The notes under the pieces were generated by a model. It worked only from the letters and a program-made list of their open reading frames with translations, was not told the origin of the DNA and made no database searches. A stretch of 64,000 nt of DNA, from NCBI GenBank assembly GCA_021464415.1, contig CM038471.1, positions 35,127,234 through 35,191,233 on the forward strand, written 5' to 3'. The stretch is from Lonicera japonica. Taxonomy: Eukaryota > Streptophyta > Magnoliopsida > Dipsacales > Caprifoliaceae. Shown piece after piece: positions 35,714 to 45,930 of the stretch; within the stretch, counting starts at the first letter, position 1, and each line of letters begins with the position of its first letter. The translations under genes were made by a program, and so were the position numbers.

Positions 35714-36315
35714 ATTGTGTGTCCACTAAAAACTACTATTCATTTTTTTCACCATAGAAGAACGGGAAACTTTATAAACTCTCATTTTTGACTCCTCTCA
35801 TTAATTTGTTCGACGCAATTAACCACCGATCCAACAACTATGCATCCTCCATTGCTGCATAGAGTTTATTGTGATAATAGTTCCATTTCTATACCTACGT
35901 TCCCAATCCATCTCCTCCATTTCTAATTCTCATATATATTGGGAAGGATATGCATGTATGTGCATAAAATGTGTGTATTATTATGCTGCATTGGTATGTA
36001 TTCATTTATGTATTATTCTCTCTCTATATATACATATAACTTTTTATATATTTAGATATCATTAAATTGATAGAACTTTTTTTAACGAAGAGATAGATTA
36101 GAGAGAAAGAAGTGGGTTAGACCGAAAAAATTTTCTCTTTTGATTTATATATGAATATTTTTTTGAATATTTACATATCGTCATCTCTCCCACAATCCAA
36201 AACCAATTATATATACTGAATAAATCACACATAAATTATATATATAATTTATTGAACCCTTTTAAACAAGAAGTAGATGAGGGAAAAAGAAGTGGGTTAG
36301 ACCCAAAGTATTATA

Positions 36316-36600
36316 CTCACTCCATCCCAATTTAATTGTCCAGTATTCTATTTTTGGATGTCCTAAAATAATTGTCCACTTTCTATATTTAGCAAGTCAT
36401 TAATTAGATCACTTTTTATTATTTCCAATGTGACCCTTTAAGCTCTCACCACTTTGTTTATTATGCGTCCCGCCACCTTTTCTTATTAGGAAAAAAGTAA
36501 AGGTCATTTTTAGAAATAAGCATTTTCTCTTAAAGTAATCATTATGTTTCCTTAATTTTTAGTTTTTCAAAGTTGGACAATTAAATTGGGACAAAGGGAG
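36316..36600. mobile_element. Stowaway MITE (285 bp, TA target)
   Basis: Left end 'ctcactccatcccaatttaa' and the right end (an 'ttaaattgggacaaag' block followed by 'ggag') form an inverted pair, with 'ttgtcca' / 'tggacaa' inside. TA flanks both ends (36314-36315 and 36601-36602). The CTCCCTCCxTCCCA-like terminus and TA duplication are the Stowaway signature. Confidence 0.85.
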
Positions 36601-36602
36601 TA

Positions 36603-37598
36603 CTATCTACACTTTCTCTCTCCATATTAACAGTTGTAGACATTATATTGTTAATACTAATAACATAAGCCTTTAACGTAAAGTTGCCAAATGTCTTTTC
36701 TCTCTCTCTTTCTTCCTCTCCGACTAAAAGTTGTGCCCTTTCACTTTTTGTTTTCAAAAAATCTAGACATAACCGTTTTAGATATATATTAGAAGAATTG
36801 GATCTCAAATCGACATGTGTATTCTCTTGCACTAAACACACATCCTCTATACTTTCTGCCCATTTTTCTCGTTTTTTCAATTAGTTTTATCTAGGGTTTT
36901 CTAACTGTCGCCAATTGATATTTTAGCCCCTTTTCTTAGCTTCGCTTCTCATTCCTCTCCCTTCTTACTCCCCCACAAGGAGACAATTTATATGGTGTTG
37001 TTCCTCTTCCTACAATCATTTACCCTCCTTTAATTGGCCATTTTCTCGATGATTCTATGCCCGTTCCAAGGTCCCAACTTCCAAGCCATGCTATGTATTT
37101 TTCCATCCTCTCTACAAATCATGTTATTTATGCTTTATTTAAACACATGCAAAATGATTTGAGCAGGTTCTTCAACAATGATTTCGACATTAACATTCTC
37201 GACTCCGATTTCACAATAAGCCTTTGTGATAAAAATAATTTACTGAAAACTGAATCAATTTTTGATATGCCATTTTGTAGAGAGGATTAAAAAATTGGAT
37301 GAAATTTTTTAGAGAGGATTAATCCATTTGTTCAATTTGAGATTGACTAGGCATGATTATGCATTACGAAGCCTCAAAGAAATCGCCAATGGGCATGTCG
37401 ATAATTTGGTAACTAAGCGCTCAAAATTTGAGATTGCCCGATAAAGTGAATTGATTTAATTGGTACATGGTCAAAGGTGAAAGGCCGCTGTTCTTCTCTT
37501 CTTATCCCCTCAAACGTCTTCGTCTTCACGGCATTTACTCTTATCATTATCAACTTGATATGACAATTTTCCTTGAAAATTTGTTATATTGCACCCTA
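36603..37598 (+). other. Unexplained stretch with a 77-codon frame, between Stowaway and Helitron
   Basis: A frame open from before 36985 to 37290 reads through PLIGHFLDDS, SHAMYFSILSTNHVIYALF and DINILDSDFTISLCDKN. It has a richer codon mix than surrounding noise but matches no family I know. It ends in a stop with no obvious continuation. A direct repeat of 'tagagaggatta' occurs at 37278 and 37310. It could be a gene relic or chance. Confidence 0.3.
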
Positions 37599-39098
37599 TC
37601 TATATATTAAAATGCAAAAAGAATAAATAATGTTTTGGTTAGATTCCACTGATGTACCTAATTTTATTTCCATTAATATTTATATAGTATTGTTATTTAA
37701 TAATAAAGAAATTTATCTCACTAACTTCATCTGCACTTAATTTGTACTTGGCTCATAAAAGTGATATTTTCAAGCCTGATTGTTGTTACAATTTGTTAAT
37801 TTGTAATTGTTGGGAATTATAAGCATTTACAAAAAAGTGAGTATTTCGAAAATAGATCACCGACTAATCTATTTTTTTGGGACAGTGGATGTTGTGTACT
37901 TTGTTTATGGGTATTATGTAAAAGCTTGATAATTGAACATTCCTTACCACCAGGGAATATTTTGTATTTCCTTTTGGTTTCATCAAGAGGTTTTAGACTT
38001 TTAGTTTTAGTTTCTAATTTTTTGTAGATCCTTTCTGTTCCCCCGAAGCCATGTGATTTTGTTCCTTTCATTTTCTTAGTAAAAACATAAATTAGGGAGA
38101 ACATAGGTGTATATTAATATAATATGCATATCTTCTGGCAATGATTAAAAAACACGACTATCTTCTTGCTCCAAATAAATGTTGAGTTAGAACATTTCTA
38201 ACAAGCTCTTCAAATGACTAAACTGCAAATTTATTGAAGAGCCATATCAGCAAAATTTACTCCAACAGAAGTAGCAAAATGGAATCTTCAATTTGAAGAG
38301 TCTTTCTCACTCTTCAAATATGAAGAGTGATGAAAGAGTTCTTCAGACATACTTTTTAATATTTTATTAATAGGACATTGTGCTAATTTAAAAGGACATT
38401 GTTGGAACACATTGAAAATGTACATTCATTAAGAAATTAATAATTAAAATAATAATGTATTTGAAGAAGCTCTTAGAGTTCATTGAAAACATTTTTTAAG
38501 ATGGCTCTTCAAAGTGCCACATAAGTCAACAAAATTATTTTTGTAGAGTCATTTTTGAAGAGGCTAATGGAGATGCTCTTAGATTCATATAATGAAATAG
38601 ACATTTCCCTATGTATTCTTAATTCCATTTTTTTTCCTATTTCAAACCAATTCTGTATTCTTTTGTAGGATTGCAAGAAGGAACATAGATTTAAAAAAAA
38701 AACGTTTTCTAGCCATGTACATTAGAAAAAGAGTGGAAGAGTAATAAATGCTTGCGAATGACCAATGAGTTATATTTGATCTTATTTGTATTGGTGTTCA
38801 TGCTTGCATGACGGGGGTGAAGAAAAAGTTGTGAACACCTTTCTTTAAAATATATGTAAAAAGAGATCAATTGGTATTGCAATGGAACATGTGTAAAAGA
38901 GATCAATTGGTCCATAGTTTAAAAAGATCAATTAGTACTGCAATGGAACATATGTAAAAAACAAACGTTGTACTCTTTTTGCTAGTCTTAATTAAGTTAC
39001 TTGCTTAATAAAGTTGCAAGTCTTCATCCTTTTTCAAATAAGAATTTATAAACATCAATTTTAAACCGCCTGCGCATCGCGCGGGGATGCAAACTAGT
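37599..39098 (+). mobile_element. Non-autonomous Helitron (1500 bp)
   Basis: The 5' end is TCTATATATTAAAA (37599-37612), preceded by A at 37598. The 3' end is CTAGT (39094-39098), followed by T at 39099. Insertion is therefore between A and T with no target duplication. Eight bases before CTAGT is a GC-rich hairpin: CCTGCGC (39069-39075), loop ATC, GCGCGGG (39079-39085). These are the defining Helitron ends. There is no Rep/helicase. Inside are a nested MITE (about 38184-38582) and a partial tandem repeat 'gatcaattggta' with 'gcaatggaacat' (38866-38955). Confidence 0.87.
38184..38582. mobile_element. MITE nested in the Helitron
   Basis: The left 'gttagaacatttctaacaag' and right 'ggctaatggagatgctctta' regions form an imperfect inverted pair; 'ctcttcaaatgac' near the left pairs with 'gtcatttttgaagag' near the right. 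The 'gagatgctctta' terminus is common in plant MITEs, and another such end lies at 63773-63784. Confidence 0.65.
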
Positions 39099-41881
39099 TA
39101 TAATAAAGATGCCATAGGGGTTTAATCTTTTTATTTGAATTTGAAAACATATTTATTTCCTTTTTCATCTCAATTTTTAGTGAAAATTACCTTAATGGCT
39201 AAATTATTCATCTAATTTCACTTTACCCCTTAAATTTTAAAATGCTCTACTTAAGTACTTAAAGAATTGAGCGAGTCTCGCTTTGGCTTGTCCGTCCAAT
39301 TCCAATTTAACTGTTTTCAGTTAAGTTGGACGGAATGTGCACGACACATGACCTATTCTAAGGGCAATAATATTATTTTTTAAAAAATTATTCAAGAAAA
39401 AACTAGTTTGGTTTTTCAAAAACCAATCCAATTTTTTTTCAAAGGTATTGTAGATCAAAAAATTAGGTTTTTAAAAAAACTTCCATCTTCTTTAATTGAA
39501 AAATTAATTTTAAGAAGATCTAGAAAAAAACTCTCTCTAGAATATTTTTCTCTCTTCTTCTTGTTGATGGAAAATACTTCCAATCTCTCTTGCGTTGTGT
39601 TTTGATTAATCCTCCTTGTCAATTTGATACCACTTCCACCCACGTCCAACTTCAACATTCTACGAGCCTCTCTTCCAGCACCATCGCCCAGCCTTTCCCC
39701 AACCAATAGGACCCTGTTATTGGCCTATCGCTGCCCCCTTCAATCCGGTCCAATAAAATATTGTCCCTTTAAATATAACTCACACGGTTTTTCTTTTCTT
39801 TTAAAAGGTCTTGTACTATGAAAGATTAATGATCACACATATATAACACATCAATTTACCTTAGGATGATGTGGGACGAACACGTATAGTATTCACAACC
39901 CTAAGGTAGTTACATCAACCCCCTTGCGAGACCCAACATCCTTATTGGCATTCTCCTTAATTTAATACCATTATGTTGCGTTCCTGTCCAACCTAGTAAG
40001 ATATTATTTACTTCGCTTGCATAGTTTTGTTTTTATCCATAGGCATTTACTAGGAAGGACTAGTAACCACACATATATAGCATATCAGTTTACCTCACCC
40101 AGGGGACGTGCAATTTGTCAACATCTACTACAACTACTCCAAATACATACAATAGTCTACCCACAACACTAGAGTCGTTACATTAACTCTTGTCACCTAT
40201 GGAAACTCTAAGATTTAACCCTCTTCTTCTCTCTCTTCCTTTTTTTCTTTTTTCATTTAATACTTTTAAAAAAATCTAATGAAAATTATTTTTTAAAAGC
40301 ATCTAATTGAAGTGGACAATACTACCCTTACCCTTACCCTTAAAGTATCTAATTGACCTGATTTTATCCAACAAAGAGATGGAGGCAATGCATGCCCAAA
40401 TAGTATATAATAAAGCGTAAATGAATTTTGTCTATTTATTCAATTGTTAGCTGATATAATTAAATAATAAAATATATTAGCTCCCAGTGAAGTTTTCATT
40501 TACGTTTTATAGAGAAATAAATATGTTAGGTGACGATTGTGAAGTTAGAAAAAATAGAGAAATAATAATAGTCGCTAGATTCTTGTTATATCGGCACTTC
40601 GAATAAGTATTCTAGCACTTCAGTATAATAATTATTAATATTTTATACATTTTTTTGGAACACTTTACATACATTAGTGATAGATTTTTTAGTGCTATAT
40701 TATTTGAGTGAAGTGTAACAACACAAATCATATAACCTTTACTTTTATGAGAATATTGAAAAAGAAATAAATGATTTGGTAAATTGTTTTTCAAGTACTT
40801 TTCCTTAGTTTTGATTGGAAAAATATTTAAACCTGGCATCCAAAGAATTCGATTATATGAAAACATTAAAAGTAATAGAATATTACCATTTTTTCTTCAA
40901 TTTCTCAAAAATAATAGTTGCTTTGTTAATCATTTTTCAATTTTAAAATCAATCACACCCTTAGTTAAATTAAGTCCCTAGCTAGTGAAAAAAAAAATTA
41001 TGACTACGTCCTTGGTCCAACATAACTAAGAAATTGAACGAAAGGGTTAACGTGAAACTCGCTCATTAGTTTAATTGCTTAAGTGCATTGTTTTAAAATT
41101 TAAATACTAAAGTGAGACCGGACGAATAGTCTATAAGCCATTAAAGTAGTTTAATTTACTCAAATTTTAAACACATTTCTATTTCATTTTTTTTTGTTTT
41201 GGTCTTACAAAAAGTGGCTTTGAGTATGTGATCCTTTAGTATCTCAGGGATCACAACCTTAAAAAAATGGTAACATGCTAGATCCTAAAAATGTTCGAAC
41301 CCAGGAACTGGATCCTAATGTTTTAAAATTAGCAAAAAATAAATAAAATGGAAGTAATATTTTCTCCCGTTTATTATTTTAGCTATTTCTCAATTTAAAC
41401 ATTATTTTGCAAGGACATAAAAACATAATATTTATGGCAATTTTCGCTATCACTTTTAACTTTTAATTAGTAGGTTCAAAACTCATTAGGAAAATCGAAT
41501 CCAGCATTTATGCAATACATTACCATTCCTCAATAAATCTCTAAGTAGAGGGTCTTTTTTTTTTTTTTTTTAAAAATAAAACAAAATTTAATTTCTTATT
41601 GTACCTCCACCTCTAAGTTCAGGCACATGTAATATAAAACAAATAAAAATAATAATGAACAGCTTAGTGGCTAATAGCTATTCCTAATCCCTTGCAATGA
41701 CAAAGATCAAAATCTCAATATACTTATGTACCTTCAATTTTTATTTTTATTTTCAGAAAAAACAAAACATAGCACGAATATAATTTCGAAAACTTTCTAA
41801 TTTTATAAAATAGTAAATTAACGGAGGATATAATATTAAAATTAGATAACCATAGAGTTTTTGAATTCACATAATAATAAA
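39099..41881. other. Gene-free interval
   Basis: AT-rich sequence with homopolymer runs (for example 41557-41570). A possible 'aatcacaccctta' element end lies at about 40960-40973. I see no coding region I can support. Confidence 0.55.
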
Positions 41882-41890
41882 TGGAGGAAA

Positions 41891-42503
41891 GGTTAAGTGA
41901 CGAAAAATAGCAATATACTTTACCCTGATTTTTACATTTGCCAACAAACTCTTTTTTTTTTCCATCAAACATACTAGTAAACTTTGTCCGTTTTTTCACT
42001 TAGGTCCAAAATTTAACTTTTGTCTAATTCTTCTAAAGGAAGTGTGACATGGCAACTCACAGAAGTGGATGATGGTCGCCGGACCAATGGATGTGGGTTT
42101 CCAACATGGTGGTCTAGTGAGGGTGTAAATGGTACGTCATTATGTATGGTGAAGAAGAAGATAGATGAGGGGGAGAGAAATGGAGATAATAATAGTGATG
42201 AAGATGATGTATAGTATGGATGAAGTTTATGGAAAAATGGAGGTAAAAATGTGGAGTTATGGTGAAGATGATGATAATGGCGGTGAACAAAGGTGGCCAG
42301 AGAAAATGGAGATATCTGCCATGTCAACAGCCATGTCATTCGCCACGTCACACCTCCATTAAAAGAATTTGAAAGAATTGAAGTTACGTTTTGGACCTAA
42401 GTGAAACAACATGCAAAATTTACTGGCATATTTGAAGGAAAAAAAATTGTTGCCTTGAGTGAAAAACAGGGTAAAGTATATCGTTATTTTTGATCATTTA
42501 ACC
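41891..42503. mobile_element. Mutator-like element with long terminal inverted repeats (613 bp)
   Basis: Inverted repeats of about 130 bp end in 'ggttaagtgacgaaaaatag' on the left and 'gttatttttgatcatttaac' plus 'c' on the right. The pairing includes 'atactttaccctg' / 'cagggtaaagtat' and 'acttaggtccaaaa' / 'ttttggacctaagt'. Flanking 9-mers TGGAGGAAA (41882-41890) and CGGAAGAAA (42504-42512) match at 7 of 9, fitting the 9-bp Mutator duplication. The 350-bp centre is more GC- and purine-rich and open in several frames (42020-42214 +, 42013-42351 -), which could be captured host DNA. Confidence 0.78.
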
Positions 42504-42908
42504 CGGAAGAAATAGTATGAACAAAAGAATATATATATACATAACCAAATAGATTTGCTTAATTTATCTATTCTCAAAGATCAATTTGGGGTTGGGGAGT
42601 GAAAAAACTTCATCATTAATTTATCATTTCATTGTTGAATTTTGGCTTGGGGCAAAATGTAATGGGTAAATGGTCCCTAAGTATATATCTCTTTCAAACT
42701 TTAGTGGGCTTCACTTGGAGCATATATTCAAAATAGTGGTCTGGTAGTGGACTGATTCATCATTAATTTCAAGGTTTTGGGAAGAAGGTGGATATGGAAA
42801 GTAATAAGTAGGTGACCCAAGAGTTGCCCCTCTCATTTCAACAGAGACCACCAACTCTAGCTGTAGTCACTGACTCACTGATAATGTTGCTGCGGTAATA
42901 ATATCAAC

Positions 42909-42910
<2 letters not shown>

Positions 42911-42949
<39 letters not shown>
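42911..42949. repeat. (TTA)n microsatellite
   Basis: About 12 uninterrupted TTA units. Confidence 0.92.
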
Positions 42950-42982
42950 TATTTATATATAATGGAAAATTTTCAAATAATG

Positions 42983-43318
42983 GCCATTATTACGGACCAG
43001 GTTATTTGGTCTACTTTTCGATAGAATTTTTTGATAAAATTTGGTGAGGATGTTCTTCATCATGTGTAAAACATCTACACCAAATTTAATCAAGAAATTC
43101 AACCGGAAAGTGAGTTAACTATAGGCTTGAAAAATATTAATCCAGAAATAGATATATAAAATCCAATATTTTTCAATTATTTAGTTAACCCCTTTTTCGG
43201 TTGATTTTTGTCATGAAATTAGGTGGAGATGTAAATATGATGGAGAACATCTCTACCACATTTCATCAAAATATATCAAAAAACGTGTTAAATGACCTGA
43301 TCCGTGATACTAGTCTTT
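42983..43318. mobile_element. Foldback MITE (336 bp)
   Basis: Outer arms ('attacggaccaggttatttg' and 'aaatgacctgatccgtgata') are inverted, and the inner arms ('ttttgataaaatttggtg', 'ccacatttcatcaaaa') also pair. A perfect 8-mer AAATAATG flanks the element at 42975-42982 and 43319-43326. It shares arm words with the elements at 30177 and 44556. Confidence 0.72.
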
Positions 43319-43326
43319 AAATAATG

Positions 43327-44547
43327 TTCCTTACTTAACATGCACTGTATATATATATATATATTAACCTTACTACTCGGCAATGCACTGATGTTTTATT
43401 GATTTTTTTTACATTACTTTAATACGTACAAATAGTACAAAAGTAAAACAAAAATAAATTAAATAGAGGGAGTAAAAGTGTGTAGAAAATATGTATTAAA
43501 AAATGTAAAGAAACTATGTATTAAAAATGTAAATAAAATAAATAGGCATATGAAGAGGAACAAATGAGTTGCAAAATAAAACACATAAATTTGCTGCATT
43601 TAATACTACCATGTGCTAACTTCTTGTACACTTTCTCCATTTCATAATATTGTGTATAGATGCAGTAGATAAATTTAAGGGGTTAATAGAAAAGAGGGTG
43701 ATAATCAAACCTCTAATAACCAACTTAACCAAAAACATCAACATTTAACCACCGGACATCACGCCGGAGGCCCCGCATCTCCTATTCCAATTTTTTGGGT
43801 GATTAGATGTTAAATTCTTCTTATGTATAATTTAGACGATAAGGATATGATATAAATTTTTTTAATCAAAGTTCCAATCTTGCCAACTTTATATTGTTTA
43901 TGGATAAAAATGAATTTTATTATTATTTTCAATTTTCAAAATATAAATTCAAAATATAAAATTCAATAAAGTTACGTTCACCTTCTTTGCAATAATAATA
44001 ATAAAAAAAAAACTTTCTCTGAATACTACACACAAGTCTTTTTTAATAATTGTAAATATATAAATTTACAATTAAGATAAGTAGAAATACATATTGGAAA
44101 ACAATAGTTAGCAATATTTTTCACATATGTATATTTTTGCAATTAAATTCAAAAATTTCACTGCAATTCATATGTTTTCCGTTGAACTTGTAAATTTAAC
44201 ATAATTTTTTTTTTTTGCAATTCTACAGTAAAATTTGTAAATTTTACTTCAAGTTTGCAATGAAACTTTAAATTTCACTATAATTTATAATTTTCTGCTA
44301 AACTTGTAAATTTCACATAAAAATCTATAGCCGAATTTGTAAATTTTAATTCAAATTTGCATTAAAACTTTAAAATTTTAATTAAATTTTTGTAATTAAA
44401 TTCTAAAAAAAATAATTTTATAGAGAATTTTGGTGTTTCCAAATAAATCCAATAAAGATAAAAAGGCATGCGAATTAGGAAAAAATAATTATAAGGAATA
44501 TAATTGGAAAATTAGTTAATAATTCATGTTAGGAAATAATTTGAATC
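43327..44547. other. Gene-free AT-rich interval
   Basis: Between about 44100 and 44400 the words 'tgtaaattt' and 'tttgcaatgaaactttaaat' recur as degenerate short repeats. No gene or bounded element is seen. Confidence 0.55.
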
Positions 44548-44555
44548 TACAATAT

Positions 44556-44949
44556 AAGGGGAAGATCTAAAGATGACCTCTTTTTTTGTCCTTAAATGCG
44601 GACCAATCATTTTGAGGGGACAAACGGACGAATTTTTTAATGAAACTTGGTGAAGATGATCTATATAATTAGTAGATCATATACGCCAATTTTCATCAAA
44701 AAATTCAACCGAAAAATGGGTTAGCTAAACATCTTAAATTTTAACTGCTAAAAATGCACATATATATATCAATTTTTTAGTTAACTCTCTTCCCGATTGA
44801 ATTTTCCGATGAAAATTAGCGGAGGTGATATGCTAAATATGGAGATCGTCTTCACTAAGTTTCATAAAAAAATTCATCCATTTACTCCCTCAAAATGACC
44901 GGTCCACATTTAAGGACCAAAATGTTGGTCCACTTAAGATCCTTTTCCA
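44556..44949. mobile_element. Foldback MITE (394 bp, perfect 8-bp duplication)
   Basis: Inverted arms of about 180 bp: left 'tccttaaatgcggaccaatc', right 'ccggtccacatttaagga'; inner 'aacttggtgaagatgatct' pairs with 'gatcgtcttcactaagtt'. The 8-mer TACAATAT is duplicated at 44548-44555 and 44950-44957. It could fold into one long hairpin and, if transcribed, feed small-RNA production (inference). Confidence 0.85.
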
Positions 44950-44953
44950 TACA

Positions 44954-44957
<4 letters not shown>

Positions 44958-44985
<28 letters not shown>

Positions 44986-45375
44986 GTGTGTGTGTTATAA
45001 TATATATTGATATGGGTACATACGTAAAATTTCAATACAATTAATTCTAATTTTGTCCTTACAGCTAGTTATGATTATAAATGGAGTCCTTATTATATTA
45101 AAATATAACCTTTCATGAAAATGTAATAATAGAAGGGATTTTTCTCCCATTTCCCCCCTTTTTTTCCTTTCTCTTTTATCCTTTTTAAAACTTTGTGGGT
45201 GGGTTTTAATTTAATAAAGGGCTAACACTTTTAAATTGTTCCATTAAAGGCAAATAATTGCAACATGCATATGGGCCGCGTGCCATTTAAAACAAGAAAC
45301 CGTATATGTACCAAAAGTTGATTTACATTTATTAATACATATAAGCTAGGTAATTCATAGGAAAGTACCTTGTAT

Positions 45376-45409
<34 letters not shown>

Positions 45410-45842
45410 GTGAACTCGTAAATCAAATATTCCAGATCTTTGTCATATCACCACACTCGTGTCGATAAAAATAATAATAATAAATAAATAAAAGGACCTC
45501 TAGCGAAGTTTTGGCATTTGAAAAATGTTGATAAATATGTTATTATTATTATTATTTGGGTTTAATTGACCATTTTGAGTGGAACACTTTGCTAAGTTTT
45601 ATAATATATGTAAATTACATTAAAAGAAAGAAAAAGATTAAGAAAAATGCTAGATTAATGCCAATAGCCAATAAAAAACTTCTAAGAAAAATTATAAACC
45701 AATGCTTATATTGAATAGATATATATAAACATCCCAACTAAGAAAATGAATTCATGATCTATCATCATGACTATATCACATGCTCACTTACAAAAGCTTA
45801 TCCAAAAGAAATTAAAATACAAATAACATCACACAAAACATG

Positions 45843-45899
<57 letters not shown>

Positions 45900-45930
45900 A
45901 AGGCTCTTATGGAGTTATGGGTAGTAATTT
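44958..45930. other. Gene-free interval and 3' flank of the NPF gene
   Basis: It contains TA/TG tracts (44953-44995 and 45376-45408), an AATAATA tract near 45470-45490 and a (GA)n tract (45849-45897). The last few hundred bases probably include the NPF 3' UTR. No gene is recognised. Confidence 0.55.
45849..45897. repeat. (AG)n microsatellite in the probable NPF 3' UTR
   Basis: About 24 perfect AG units end 33 bases from the NPF stop codon. On the transcribed strand this reads (CT)n. Confidence 0.9.

Noticed and set aside
42013..42362. Candidate 112-residue minus-strand gene
   Set aside because: It lies inside the inverted-repeat element, has a low-complexity Ser/His/Pro composition and no known domain; treated as element interior.
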